From assembly GCA_963809815.1 (NCBI GenBank), contig CAWELM010000025.1, forward strand, positions 62,001 through 126,000: a stretch of 64,000 nt of DNA, read 5' to 3'. Position numbers and translations under genes: made by a program. Source of the stretch: CAVVJA01 sp963809815 (GTDB lineage Bacteria > Actinomycetota > Actinomycetes > Mycobacteriales > Jatrophihabitantaceae). This document shows, one piece after another, positions 44,338 to 53,670 of this stretch. Position 1 is the stretch's first letter, and every line of letters begins with the position of its first letter. Below the pieces are notes generated by a model. It was not told where the DNA came from. It was given only the letters and a program-made list of their open reading frames with translations, and ran no database searches.

Positions 44338-45129
44338 TCAGAGCACCTTGGACAGGAATGCCTTGGTCCGCTCGTGCTGGGGATTGGCCAATATCTCGCG
44401 CGGATTGCCCGCCTCGACGACGACGCCGGCGTCCATGAATACCAACTGGTCGGCGACCTCTCGAGCAAAGCCCATCTCGTGGGTCACGACGACCATCGTC
44501 ATCCCGCCGCTGGCGAGTTGCTTCATGACGTCGAGGACCTCGCCGACGAGCTCCGGGTCCAGGGCGGACGTCGGCTCGTCGAAGAGCATCAGCTTGGGGT
44601 CCATGGCAAGCGCCCGGGCAATCGCGACCCGTTGTTGCTGACCGCCGGACAGCTGGGCCGGGTAGGCGTTTGCCTTTTCGGACATCCCGACCTGAGCCAG
44701 CAGATCGCGGGCCTTCGCCACCGCCGCCGCCTTCTTCGTCCGCTTGACCTGGACCGGCGCCTCGACGATGTTCTCCAGGGCTGTGCGGTGCGGGAAAAGG
44801 TTGAAGTGCTGGAACACCATGCCGATGTCGCGCCGCTGCCGCGCGGCCTCACGTGGGGCCAGCTCGTAGAGCCGGCCGTGCTTCTCCGAATAGCCCACGA
44901 GCACCCCGTCGACGTACAGCCGCCCGGCATTCACCGTCTCCAGGTGGTTGATGCAGCGCAGGAACGTCGACTTGCCCGAACCCGACGGGCCGACCATGCA
45001 CAGCACCTCACCCCGGTCGACGTTGAGCGTGATGCCGCGCAGGACTTTGAGCGCACCGAAATTCTTGTGCACCTGCTCCGCGTGCACCATCGGGCGATCG
45101 GCGCCGTTCTCGGTGGCGGTTTCGCTCAT
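44338..45129 (-). CDS. Polar amino acid ABC transporter, ATP-binding protein
   Basis: A 263-residue GlnQ/HisP-type ABC ATPase: Walker A GPSGSGKS, Q-loop VFQHFNLFPH, signature LSGGQQQRVAIARALA, Walker B LMLFDEPTSALD and H-loop VVTHEMGFAREV. It powers uptake of a polar amino acid with the permease and binding-protein genes just upstream. The frame is open far upstream, but AGGAG and the ATGA overlap with the permease stop set the start at 45129. Confidence 0.96.
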   Translation of the reverse strand: MSETATENGADRPMVHAEQVHKNFGALKVLRGITLNVDRGEVLCMVGPSGSGKSTFLRCINHLETVNAGRLYVDGVLVGYSEKHGRLYELAPREAARQRRDIGMVFQHFNLFPHRTALENIVEAPVQVKRTKKAAAVAKARDLLAQVGMSEKANAYPAQLSGGQQQRVAIARALAMDPKLMLFDEPTSALDPELVGEVLDVMKQLASGGMTMVVVTHEMGFAREVADQLVFMDAGVVVEAGNPREILANPQHERTKAFLSKVL

Positions 45130-46055
45130 CGCTTCTCCTGCGATTCCATTGATTCCACCTGGGCATCGGCCAGAGCTTGGAGTTGCCGGTTGGTGAGGGT
45201 TCGCGACGAACCACGAGCGAAGCGCTTCTCCAGGAAGTACTGGCCGATCATCAAGATGCTGGTGAAGAACAGATACCAGGTGGCGGCCACCAGCAGCAGC
45301 GGGATCGGCCGGAAGTTCGCGCCCGAGATGTCCCGTGCCTTCGAGTAGAGATCGGTCGTGAGCGGTACCGCGGTGACCAGCGAGGTGGTCTTGAGCATGC
45401 TGATCACCTCGTTGCCGGTCGGCGGGATGATCACACGCATGGCCTGCGGCAACACCGTTCGCCGCATCGTTTGCGACCACGTCATGCCCAAGGCGACCGA
45501 GGCCTCGGTCTGCCCCTCGCCGACCGAGGTGATGCCGGCCCGAACAATCTCCGCCATATAGGCGGCCTCGTTGAGCCCGAGGCCGATCACCGCGAATGTG
45601 AATGCGGCGTCGATACCCTGCAGGTTGAAATCCGCGAGTCTGACGGCGAATGGGATCCCGATGTCGACCTGCCGATAGATCGAGGTGAACAGCCCCCAGA
45701 ACACCAGCTGCACGTAGACGGGCGTGCCCCGGAAGATCCACAGGTACACCCACGCTGTGCTCCTCAGCACCGGGTTCGGCGAGAGCCGCATCACGGCCAG
45801 CACGACGCCGAGAACGATGCCGAGGAGCATGGCCAGCACGGTGAGCTCGAGCGTGACGACCGCTGCTTGCGAAATTCGCTTGTCGAACAGGTACTTCCCG
45901 TAGGTGCTCCAGTCGAAGGCATCGTTCGTCGCCGCGCCGTAGATGAACAGGCCGACCAGGATCAGGACGATGGTCGCCGCGATCCAGCGGCCCGTGTGAC
46001 GCAGCGGGACGGCCTCAATGAGTTCCGGTTCGCTAACCGTTGTCGTGCTGGTCAT
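45126..46055 (-). CDS. Polar amino acid ABC transporter permease
   Basis: A 309-residue HisM/GlnP-type permease with about six membrane helices between residues 22 and 285: WIAATIVLILVGLFIYGAA, then VTLELTVLAMLLGIVLGVVLAVM. The EAA loop, EASVALGMTWSQTMRRTVLPQAMRVIIPPTGNE, binds the ATPase. It overlaps the ATPase gene by 4 bp and follows the binding-protein gene by 6 bp. Confidence 0.94.
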   Translation of the reverse strand: MTSTTTVSEPELIEAVPLRHTGRWIAATIVLILVGLFIYGAATNDAFDWSTYGKYLFDKRISQAAVVTLELTVLAMLLGIVLGVVLAVMRLSPNPVLRSTAWVYLWIFRGTPVYVQLVFWGLFTSIYRQVDIGIPFAVRLADFNLQGIDAAFTFAVIGLGLNEAAYMAEIVRAGITSVGEGQTEASVALGMTWSQTMRRTVLPQAMRVIIPPTGNEVISMLKTTSLVTAVPLTTDLYSKARDISGANFRPIPLLLVAATWYLFFTSILMIGQYFLEKRFARGSSRTLTNRQLQALADAQVESMESQEKR

Positions 46056-46061
46056 GGCAGG

Positions 46062-46986
46062 TCAGCTCTGCGCGCCGTTAATCTGCGCGGTCTTGATGTC
46101 TCCGGCCTCGACCCCCCACTTCTTGGTGATGGCGAGGTATGCGCCACTGTCGATCAGCGACTGGGCCGCCTTCTGCATGGCCATCGCGAGTGCGGAGCCC
46201 TTGGCTACCGGCCAGCCGTACGGGGCCGAGTCGAAGATCTGACCGGCAAGCTGAATCTTCCCCCCGCTCTGCTTGACGGCGTAGGCCGTCACCGGTGAGT
46301 CGGCGGACATCGCATCGACCTTGCCGAGCACGAGCGCGTTAGTTGCGTCGTCCTGCCGGTCGAACTTGAGCTTGTTGATGGCCGGCTTTCCTGCGGACGT
46401 GCAAGCCTTGCTCTTCGCCGGGATCTCGTCGGTGTCCTCGACCGTCGTGGACTGCACGGCGACCTTCAGGCCGCACGCGTTGTTCGGGTCGACTGTCTTT
46501 CCGGCGGGCGCCGCCCATTGGATGCCCGCGCTGAAGTAGGTCACGAAGTCGACGGTCTTCTCCCGCTCCTTGTTGTCGGTGAACGAGGACATCCCGACGT
46601 TGTATGTCCCTGCTTGGATCGCCGGGATGATCTTGTCAAACGCAGCCTCGGTGTACTGGGGGGTAAGGCCAAGCACCGTGGCGACCGCATCCATGAGATC
46701 GACATCGAATCCGACGATCTTGCCGCTCGAGTCCTTGAACTCGTTCGGTGCATACGGGACGTTTACCCCGACGATGAGCTTGCCGCGTGGACTTGATCTT
46801 GTCGGGAACGAGTGCCGCTATCGCGTCGACCTTGGCGACGGCAGCGCTTGACGAGCCGCCGCTGCCCGCGCCGCTAGCCGCGGGAGGAGTCGACGTCTCT
46901 GTGTTGCTGCTGCACGCCGTGAGCACTAGCGCACTCACGGAGAGCGACGCAATGATGATGGACAGAGCACGCGAGTGTTTCAACAC
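46062..46986 (-). pseudogene. Polar amino acid ABC transporter substrate-binding lipoprotein, frameshifted
   Basis: The first 65 residues (MLKHSRALSIIIASLSVSALVLTACSSNTETSTPP, a lipoprotein signal with lipobox LTAC, to VPDKIKS) and the rest (KLIVGVNVPYAPNEFK ... MDAVATVLGLTPQYTEAAFDKIIPAIQAGTYNVGMSSFTDN ... WGVEAGDIKTAQINGAQS) are in different frames. A single extra base near 46785 (TCC ACG C GGC AAG) explains it: with one base removed the product is one ~307-residue type II periplasmic-binding protein. The reading frame is otherwise fully conserved, so a recent mutation or a sequencing error are the likely causes. The other two transporter genes are intact. Confidence 0.85.
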
Positions 46987-47136
46987 CGAGGGGCCTCCAG
47001 AGTGCGATGGATTGGCTCAATCTAGGCCACCAGACGCCGGCGGAAGCCGATAGCGCCCTAACCGTTACCGCCGGGTTATCGGGCGGACTCGAGTCGCTTC
47101 CCGCCGGGATCGGTCGAGCGCCGCAAACAGAGCCGG

Positions 47137-48357
47137 TCAGGAATGTGCCTGCTGGCCCTTGCCGAGTACAACGACGCCGCTGTCGCTGACGTGATAACGG
47201 GCCCGGTCGGCATCCAGGTCGACCCCGATGTGCGCGCCCTCCGGGACGACCACGTTCTTGTCGAGGATCGCGCGCCGTATGACCGCGCCGGGGCCAATCT
47301 GCACGCTGTCCATGAGGACCGAGCCCTCGACGTACGCGCCGGCGCTGACCCGGACATTCGGCGACACCACGCATTGACGCACCGTGGCCGCGGACACGAT
47401 CGCTCCGGACGAGACGATCGACTCCTGCGCAAGGCCACCCTCGACGAATTTCGCCGGAGGCAACTGCAGTTGGTTGGTGTAAATCGGCCAATGGGCGTTG
47501 TAGAGGTTGAACACGGGATGGACGGCAATCAGGTCCATGTTGGCGTCGTAATAGGCATCCAGCGTTCCGACATCGCGCCAGTAACCGCGATCCCGGTCCT
47601 CCGAGCCCGGCACGTCGTTGTCCCTGAAGTCGTAGACGTTCGCGGCCTGTTTCTCGACCATCATCGGCATGATGCTGCCGCCCATGTCGTGTGCCGAGTT
47701 CTCGTTCTGGGCGTCTCTCTTCAAGATGTCGACCAGCGCGTCGGTCGTGAACACATAGTTGCCCATCGAGGCGAACGTCTCATCCGGGTTGTCCGGGAGC
47801 CCGGGCGGGTCCTTCGGCTTCTCGAGAAACTGCTTCACCGTTCCGTCGGACTCGGCATCGATGACGCCGAAAGCGGACGCCTCCGTACGTGGCACGCGAA
47901 TGCCGGCCACGGTAACGCCGGCCCCGCTCTCGATGTGCCGCTCGACCATCTGGCGGGGGTTCATCCGGTACACGTGGTCGGCTCCGAACACCACGATGTA
48001 GTCAGGCTGATCGTCATAGATGAGGTTGAAGGACTGCAGGATCGCGTCGGCGCTGCCCGTGTACCACCGCGGTCCGAGCCGTTGCTGCGCAGGAACCGGC
48101 GTGACGTAATTGCCGAGCAGGGTCGACAAACGCCAGGTCGTTGTGATGTGCCGGTCGAGCGAATGCGACTTGTACTGTGTCAGGACGCAAATCCGCAGGT
48201 AGCCGGCGTTGACGAGGTTGGACAGTACGAAGTCGATCAAGCGATAGCTTGCCCCGAACGGCACGGCCGGTTTCGCCCGGTCGGCAGTCAACGGCCAGAG
48301 TCGCTTTCCCTCGCCGCCGGCAAGGACCATGCCCAATACCCGTGGCTGTCGCGCCAT
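47137..48357 (-). CDS. glgC: Glucose-1-phosphate adenylyltransferase
   Basis: A 406-residue ADP-glucose pyrophosphorylase: N-terminal nucleotidyltransferase LGMVLAGGEGKRLWPLTADRAKPAVPFG, substrate loops FGADHVYRMNP and FLEKPKDPPG, and C-terminal left-handed beta-helix (SSGAIVSAATVRQCVVSPNVRVSAGAYVEGSVLMDSVQIGPGAVIRRAIL). It makes ADP-glucose for alpha-glucan synthesis. The ATG at 48357 has AGGGTG upstream and matches family starts. Divergent from glgM with 83 bp between them. Confidence 0.96.
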   Translation of the reverse strand: MARQPRVLGMVLAGGEGKRLWPLTADRAKPAVPFGASYRLIDFVLSNLVNAGYLRICVLTQYKSHSLDRHITTTWRLSTLLGNYVTPVPAQQRLGPRWYTGSADAILQSFNLIYDDQPDYIVVFGADHVYRMNPRQMVERHIESGAGVTVAGIRVPRTEASAFGVIDAESDGTVKQFLEKPKDPPGLPDNPDETFASMGNYVFTTDALVDILKRDAQNENSAHDMGGSIMPMMVEKQAANVYDFRDNDVPGSEDRDRGYWRDVGTLDAYYDANMDLIAVHPVFNLYNAHWPIYTNQLQLPPAKFVEGGLAQESIVSSGAIVSAATVRQCVVSPNVRVSAGAYVEGSVLMDSVQIGPGAVIRRAILDKNVVVPEGAHIGVDLDADRARYHVSDSGVVVLGKGQQAHS

Positions 48358-48440
48358 GGGGCTCACCCTAGTGGTCTCGGCATCTCGCAGCGCCTCCACA
48401 GGCCTACGTGAGCGCTGCAAGTGGCGATACGATCCCGCCC

Positions 48441-49595
48441 ATGCACGTCGGCATCTTGACCCGAGAATACCCCCCTGAGGTATATGGCGGTGCGGGGGTC
48501 CACGTCGAATTCCTCGTGCACGAGTTGCGAAAGCTCATCGACGTCGACGTCTTGTGCTTCGGCGCCCCCCGAGACGATCCGAACATCTACGCCTTCGTAA
48601 CGCCGGAGGGGTTGCGCGGAGCCAACGCAGCTCTGCAGACGCTCGGGGTCGACCTCGAGATGGCGGAAGCGGCAGGTGGCTTGGATCTCGTCCATTCACA
48701 TACCTGGTACGCGAATCTCGGTGGCGTGCTCGCCAGCAAGCTGCACGGCATGCCCCATGTCATCACCTCCCATTCCTTGGAACCGGCGCGACCATGGAAG
48801 GCGGAACAGCTGGGCGGCGGCTACCGGATCTCGTCGTGGGCCGAGGAGCAGGCCGCAGCGACCGCTGATGCCATCATCGCCGTGAGCGCGGGGGCTCGGA
48901 GCGACATCCTCCAGGCCTATCCGTTCGTGGATCCGAGCCGCGTCCACGTCATCTACAACGGCATCGACACGTCGCTGTACAAGCCGACTCCCGGTGCCGA
49001 CGTGCTCGCCAAGTACGGCATCGACCCGAGCCGGCCTTCGGCAATCTTCGTCGGCCGGATAACGCGGCAAAAAGGCGTGAAGCACCTCTTGGCCGCAGCG
49101 AGCAGCCTAGATCTGTCCGTCCAGCTGATCCTGTGCGCCGGCGCTCCCGATACGCCAGAGATCACAGTTGAGACCGAAACGATGGTCGCCGACCTGCAGA
49201 AGAATCGCACCGGCGTGGTGTGGATTCGCGAGATGCTGCCGCGCCCCGAAGTGGTTGGCCTCCTCAGCGAGTCGACCGTGTTCGTGTGCCCGTCGATCTA
49301 CGAACCGCTCGGGATCGTCAACCTGGAGGCCATGGCCTGTGAGACCGCCGTCGTCGCGAGTGCCGTTGGCGGCATTCCGGAGGTCGTGACCGAGGGCACC
49401 GGGCTGCTCGTCCCATACGACGAGCGTGACCCGGGGGCCTTCGAAGCCGGCCTGGCCGACGCGGTCAACCGAGTGGCGGGAGACCCAGCTTTGGCCCGCC
49501 GGATGGGGCTCGCGGGCCGCCAACGCGCGGTCAACGAGTTCGGCTGGGGCGCGATCGCCGCCCGCACCGTCCAGCTCTACAACTCGCTGCTTTGA
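48441..49595 (+). CDS. glgM: Glycogen synthase / maltose-1-phosphate synthase (GlgM/GlgA)
   Basis: A 384-residue GT4-type glycosyltransferase: MHVGILTREYPPEVYGGAGVHVEFLVHEL, donor-site YNGIDTSLYKP, VGRITRQKGVKHLL and the CPSIYEPLGIVNLEAMACETAVVASAVGGIPEVV (EPFGI-type E7E) motif. In mycobacteria the equivalent (Rv1212c) makes maltose-1-phosphate from ADP-glucose and glucose-1-P for the GlgE pathway; older annotation calls it glycogen synthase. Divergent glgC-glgM arrangement is conserved in actinobacteria. Confidence 0.94.
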   Translation: MHVGILTREYPPEVYGGAGVHVEFLVHELRKLIDVDVLCFGAPRDDPNIYAFVTPEGLRGANAALQTLGVDLEMAEAAGGLDLVHSHTWYANLGGVLASKLHGMPHVITSHSLEPARPWKAEQLGGGYRISSWAEEQAAATADAIIAVSAGARSDILQAYPFVDPSRVHVIYNGIDTSLYKPTPGADVLAKYGIDPSRPSAIFVGRITRQKGVKHLLAAASSLDLSVQLILCAGAPDTPEITVETETMVADLQKNRTGVVWIREMLPRPEVVGLLSESTVFVCPSIYEPLGIVNLEAMACETAVVASAVGGIPEVVTEGTGLLVPYDERDPGAFEAGLADAVNRVAGDPALARRMGLAGRQRAVNEFGWGAIAARTVQLYNSLL

Positions 49596-49608
49596 TCGGC
49601 GGCGGACG

Positions 49609-50259
49609 CTAGGGGGACACTAGCCAGGGCAACACGACGGCGGCCGTTTGGCTGTCCGGCGCTACTTCGGTGAAGCCGGCGTCGTGTACCACCGGGACGC
49701 CAGCGCTGAGCGCCCGGCGCCACGCCGCTGGCGTCGCCGTGCGGACGGCAAGGTCGAAGTCCTGGCCCGCCCAAGCGGCCCGGTCGGCGAGGCCGGACGC
49801 CCGCCACCCGAGCTGTGCGGCGTGCGCCGCTTGGGCCATCGCTTTTCCGGCCGTGAGCTCGAGGTCCGGCGATAGCAGGACGAGCGGAGTGCCGCCCTTG
49901 ACCGGGGCGGGCGTCGGATCGTCGAGTTCCGTGCCGCCGACCTGCAGCCGGGCCAGGTCGCGCGGCCATTCGTCGACCGGAATTGGCGGGAAGACGCGCA
50001 CCTCGGCCGAGCCATTGCGCACTGTGAGACCGGGCAAGGCCTCGGCTCGCCGCCACTCCGCTCCCCGCGCCCGCCGCACGACCTTGCGGATGCGCTGGCC
50101 GTCCCAGGCCCGGACCGCCGCAACCCATTCGGGCGGAGGTCGGGTCAGCATCAGCAGCACGCCCCGGGCCGCCGCCTCGAGAGCGTCCGTTCGTGTCGGG
50201 GGATCGGTTCGCTCGATGCGCACGACGTAGGGCAAGACCAGCTCAGGCTGCGGTGTCAC
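49609..50259 (-). CDS. Peptidyl-tRNA hydrolase, PTH2 type
   Basis: A 216-residue protein with a C-terminal PTH2 domain (residues ~128-214): VLLSPDLELTAGKAMAQAAHAAQLGWRA and the TEVAPDSQTAAVVLPWLVSP end (family: T-x-V/I-A-P-G-S-x-T). It releases peptides from stalled peptidyl-tRNA in archaea; many actinobacteria have it next to the ordinary Pth. The N-terminal ~120 residues are a family-specific extension. GTG start at 50259. Confidence 0.85.
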   Translation of the reverse strand: MTPQPELVLPYVVRIERTDPPTRTDALEAAARGVLLMLTRPPPEWVAAVRAWDGQRIRKVVRRARGAEWRRAEALPGLTVRNGSAEVRVFPPIPVDEWPRDLARLQVGGTELDDPTPAPVKGGTPLVLLSPDLELTAGKAMAQAAHAAQLGWRASGLADRAAWAGQDFDLAVRTATPAAWRRALSAGVPVVHDAGFTEVAPDSQTAAVVLPWLVSP

Positions 50260-50361
50260 CGGCTCCCTAACACGGCCTGTTCGCGCGAGCGCTCATCGGT
50301 CGCTCGTTCCGCACCTGCACCCCACTCCTCGGCGCTGGCGCCGCCTGCGATGCTCGCTCGC

Positions 50362-51804
50362 TCACTGAACCAGTCTCTCGACCCAACGGATAAGCAGCCG
50401 GGTGCCGAACCCGGTCGCGCCCTGGGACAGGACGCCGACATCGGCGGTGGCGCGAGCAGGACCGGCGATGTCGAGATGCGCCCATGGCGCTGAGCCGACA
50501 AAAGGTCGGAGGAAAAGGGCAGCGGTGATCCCACCCGGGTTGCCTGGCGCGTTCTGGGCGTCGGCGACCGCCGACTCCAGCAGACCAACATGATCCTCGA
50601 CCAGCGGCATCCGCCACAACGGCTCACCAGCCGCCGCGCCGGCGGCGAGGAGCGCAGCCGCCAGGTCGTCGTCCGTGCTGAACAGCCCTCCGGTACGCAA
50701 GCCGAGCGCGACCTTCATCGCACCAGTGAGGGTGGCGAGATCCACTACGGCCGTGGGCCGCAGCCGGGCGGCCGCATAAGCGAGCGCGTCAGCGAGGACG
50801 AGGCGCCCCTCGGCGTCCGTGTTCTGCACTTCCGTCGTCCGGCCGCCGTAGTGCCGAATGACGTCGCTCGGGCGCATCGCCGAGCCGGACGGGCTGTTCT
50901 CAGCAGCGGGAACGAGAACAGTCAGCCGGATAGGAAGTCGGCTGGCCGCAACCGCCTGTAGCGCGCCGAGTGCCGCCGCGGCACCAGCCATGTCCGTGTA
51001 CATCGTGCGCATGCTGTCGCCCGGCTTCAGGTTCAGCCCGCCGCTGTCGAACGTGATGCCCTTACCGATGATCACGAGGTGCGTCGATCCCGAGTTTCGC
51101 GGCCGCCACGCCGCCTGGATCAGCCGCGGTGGCGACCTGGACCCGGCGCCGACGGCGAGGACTCCTCCGAAACCCTGCGCGGCGAGCCAGGTCTCGTCGT
51201 GCACGTCCACGCGTACGCCAAGCGGGGTGAGGACCGCCGCCGCTTGCCGCCCGAGCCAGTCGGGCGTCTTGACCGAGGATCGGGCGTTGCCCAGATCGCG
51301 GGCCCACACGGTCGCGGCCGCCGTCGTTCGGGCTCGGTTGATTGCCTCCTTGATGTCGTCTGCCGCGCCCGGTGCCAGCACCTCCACGGCGGTTAGCTCC
51401 GAATCGGTCGCGGACTTTGCTCGCAGGGTGAATCGGTACGAACCGAGCGCGATTCCTTCGATCAGTGCACCGACTTGATCGGCCTGGAGCCCGGGAGCGG
51501 CCACGGTGAGCCTTCGGCACCGCGCGCTGCGCGCCAGCGCGGCACCGGCGGCGCGCATATCGGTGGGCTGCCCGGATCCGATTGCCACCAGCAAGACACG
51601 GCGGGGGCGCTGCGCCGGTAAGGGCAAGTCCCGCACGTCGCCCGGAACGGCCGGACCGGACTCCTCAGCAAAGATCGCTACTGCGGTACGGGCCGGCCGG
51701 GGCAAACTCGCGTCGGGGACGTCGTCCACAAGCGGCCCGTCGGGTCCGACGCAGAGGGCCAGGACATCGGCCTTCGCCGACTCGCGCACCACGATGTCGA
51801 TCAC
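50362..51804 (-). CDS. pepA: Leucyl aminopeptidase (M17)
   Basis: A 480-residue cytosolic dizinc aminopeptidase. The M17 signature NTDAEGRLVLADAL and metal ligands in IGKGITFDSGGLNLKPGDSMRTMYTDMAGAAAALG are intact (Lys, Asp, Lys and Asp catalytic set). N-terminal macro-like domain occupies residues ~1-165. The frame is open upstream of 51804, but VIDIVVRESAKADVLALCVG is the natural domain start; the GTG has GGAG directly upstream and GGGAGG further away. Not part of an obvious operon. Confidence 0.93.
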   Translation of the reverse strand: MIDIVVRESAKADVLALCVGPDGPLVDDVPDASLPRPARTAVAIFAEESGPAVPGDVRDLPLPAQRPRRVLLVAIGSGQPTDMRAAGAALARSARCRRLTVAAPGLQADQVGALIEGIALGSYRFTLRAKSATDSELTAVEVLAPGAADDIKEAINRARTTAAATVWARDLGNARSSVKTPDWLGRQAAAVLTPLGVRVDVHDETWLAAQGFGGVLAVGAGSRSPPRLIQAAWRPRNSGSTHLVIIGKGITFDSGGLNLKPGDSMRTMYTDMAGAAAALGALQAVAASRLPIRLTVLVPAAENSPSGSAMRPSDVIRHYGGRTTEVQNTDAEGRLVLADALAYAAARLRPTAVVDLATLTGAMKVALGLRTGGLFSTDDDLAAALLAAGAAAGEPLWRMPLVEDHVGLLESAVADAQNAPGNPGGITAALFLRPFVGSAPWAHLDIAGPARATADVGVLSQGATGFGTRLLIRWVERLVQ

Positions 51805-51916
51805 GACTCCGGTGGAACCTCCCAGCGTATGCAGCACTCGGCCCCGGGTCGCGCCACGACATCGATGCGTGGCACCCACCGGGGCCGTAGAGGCGTGCGG
51901 GCGTCAGACAGGCTGG

Positions 51917-52084
51917 TCAGCCAATGGCCGACTTGAGCGCGTCTCCCAATGCGCCCGCCTCGTCAGCGGACATCTCGACGACGAGGCGGCCACCGCCCTC
52001 AAGGGGCACGCGCATGACGATGCCCTTGCCTTCCTTGGTGACCTCGAGCGGGCCGTCGCCCGTCCGCGGCTTCATGGCCGCCAT
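51917..52084 (-). CDS. DUF3117 family small protein
   Basis: A 55-residue protein: MAAMKPRTGDGPLEVTKEGKGIVMRVPLEGGGRLVVEMSADEAGALGDALKSAIG. It is the strongly conserved actinobacterial DUF3117 family (Rv1211), function unknown. GAGGAGG precedes the ATG at 52084, excluding an upstream extension. The neighbouring tag and glg genes repeat the mycobacterial order. Confidence 0.95.
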   Translation of the reverse strand: MAAMKPRTGDGPLEVTKEGKGIVMRVPLEGGGRLVVEMSADEAGALGDALKSAIG

Positions 52085-52315
52085 GAGTGCCTCCTCACGA
52101 TGCCGCACCAGAAGCACTTGCCCCCGGCGCTATCTTCCAACGTTCATGCCCAGCCGATCGCGCGAGACCGGCGGGACGTCTCGTCTATTCTCCAGCATCG
52201 GCCGCTCGGCCGCAGCCCGGGTCACCGATTCACACCTGGACGGGGCTTCGGCGGTAGTCACGGTGCGAGTCGCCGATTAGCGTCGCAGCAGGACCGCCGC
52301 GACAGGAGCGACATC

Positions 52316-53104
52316 GTGACAGACGTATTGCTCGTTGACCGTACCGACGGAATGGCGACAATCACCCTCAATCGTCCCCAGTCGATGAACTCGCTGTCCG
52401 TTGAGCTGAAACAAGCATTCCTCGAGACCCTCCTGGACATCGCCACTGACCCGAGCGTGCGTGCGGTCGTGATCACCGGCGCCGGCCGCGGGTTTTGCGT
52501 CGGCCAGGACTTGCGTGAGCACCAGGAGTTGCTCGGCGCGCACGACCCCAGTCCGTTACGCACCGTGATCGAGCACTACAACCCGATCGTGACGGCATTG
52601 GTCGAGATGCCCAAGCCGGTGATTGCCGCGGTCAACGGCATGGCCGCAGGAGCGGGAGCCGGTATCGCGTTCGCCGCCGACTTCCGCATCGCCAGCCAGT
52701 CGGCCGGGTTCCTCATGGCGTTCGCGAACGTGGGCCTGTCGTTGGACACCGGCACGTCGTGGACCCTGCCGCGGCTCGTCGGTTACGCGCGCGCAATGGC
52801 CCTCTCGCTCCTCGCGGATCCGATCAGCGCGGATGCGGCGCTCGAGATGGGTCTGGTCAATGCGGTCGTCGAGCCGGAGCGGGTGCTTGCGGCCGCCACC
52901 GAGCTCGCGGCCCGGCTTGCCACCGGACCGACGGCGGCGTATGCCGCGATCAAGGCTTCGCTGCGGTACGGGGCGACCAGCACGCTGGCGGACGCGCTCG
53001 CCAAGGAAGCCGAGCTGCAACTACGTGCCGGAACGACCGAGGACCACCGCATCGGGGTGGCTGCTTTCGTCGCCAAACAGAAGCCCGCGTTCGTCGGGCG
53101 CTAG
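52316..53104 (+). CDS. Enoyl-CoA hydratase/isomerase family protein
   Basis: A 262-residue crotonase-fold enzyme: MATITLNRPQSMNSLSVELKQAFL, oxyanion hole GAGRGFCVGQDLREHQELL and PVIAAVNGMAAGAGAGIAFAADFRIA, and the C-terminal trimerisation helix. RGFCVGQDL resembles PaaG-type isomerases (2-(1,2-epoxy-1,2-dihydrophenyl)acetyl-CoA isomerase) and the catalytic Glu residues of hydratases are not clearly visible, so isomerase is more likely than hydratase. AGGAG is seven bases before the GTG at 52316. No paa genes are near. It is inserted between genes that are adjacent in mycobacteria. Confidence 0.85.
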   Translation: MTDVLLVDRTDGMATITLNRPQSMNSLSVELKQAFLETLLDIATDPSVRAVVITGAGRGFCVGQDLREHQELLGAHDPSPLRTVIEHYNPIVTALVEMPKPVIAAVNGMAAGAGAGIAFAADFRIASQSAGFLMAFANVGLSLDTGTSWTLPRLVGYARAMALSLLADPISADAALEMGLVNAVVEPERVLAAATELAARLATGPTAAYAAIKASLRYGATSTLADALAKEAELQLRAGTTEDHRIGVAAFVAKQKPAFVGR

Positions 53105-53670
53105 CGTCCTGCCATCCGGTTCGCGAGCCAGCAGCTGACGACGTGATCGTTCACGATCCCGGTCGCCTGCATGAGGGCATAGGCGGTGGTCGGGCCGACG
53201 AACCGGAATCCCCGGCGGCGTAGCTCTCGCGCCATCGCCGTCGAGGCTGGGGAGGTCGAAGGGACGTCCGCCAGCGTCGCGGGTTGCGGGTGATCTGACG
53301 GAGCAAAAGACCACAGGAGCGAGTCCAATCCCTCCGGGACGGCATCGAGTGTCCGACGGGCATTGGCGATCGTCGCTTCGATCTTGGCTCGATTGCGCAC
53401 GATGCCGGCGTCGGCCAACAGGCGGCGCACGTCGTCGTCCCCGAATCCGGCGACAGCCGCGATGTCGAAGTCAGCGAACGCGGCCCGGAATGCGGCCCGC
53501 TTGCGCAGGATCGTCAGCCACGACAGGCCCGACTGGAAGGCTTCGAGCGACAACCGCTCGAACAGCGGGCGGTCGCCGTGCAACGGCCGGCCCCACTCGT
53601 CGTCGTGATATGCCAGGTACTCCGGCGCCGATGTGGCCCACCCGCAGCGGACGCGGTCGTCAGCGGTCAT
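53101..53670 (-). CDS. tag: DNA-3-methyladenine glycosylase I
   Basis: A 189-residue Tag enzyme, removing 3-methyladenine from DNA: RCGWATSAPEYLAYHDDEWGRPLHGDRPLFERLSLEAFQSGLSWLTIL with the catalytic Glu in SLEAFQSGLSW and C-terminal zinc-snap-like GPTTAYALMQATGIVNDHVVSCW. Start at ATG 53670 (MTADDRVRCGW) overlaps the end of the DivIVA-domain gene by 11 bp, so the two are co-transcribed. Confidence 0.93.
   Translation of the reverse strand: MTADDRVRCGWATSAPEYLAYHDDEWGRPLHGDRPLFERLSLEAFQSGLSWLTILRKRAAFRAAFADFDIAAVAGFGDDDVRRLLADAGIVRNRAKIEATIANARRTLDAVPEGLDSLLWSFAPSDHPQPATLADVPSTSPASTAMARELRRRGFRFVGPTTAYALMQATGIVNDHVVSCWLANRMAGR

Noticed and set aside
43339..45348. A 669-codon plus-strand frame opposite the oxidoreductase and ABC ATPase genes.
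   Set aside because: Antisense of several conserved genes with intact motifs.
45130..45753. N-terminal extension of the ABC ATPase frame.
   Set aside because: It translates antiparallel permease codons; AGGAG and the ATGA overlap fix the start at 45129.
47143..48411. A 422-codon plus-strand frame opposite glgC.
   Set aside because: Antisense of a complete enzyme gene; no recognisable domain.
52147..52280. A small open frame in the gap before the enoyl-CoA hydratase gene.
   Set aside because: No ribosome site, no conserved features; probably noncoding.
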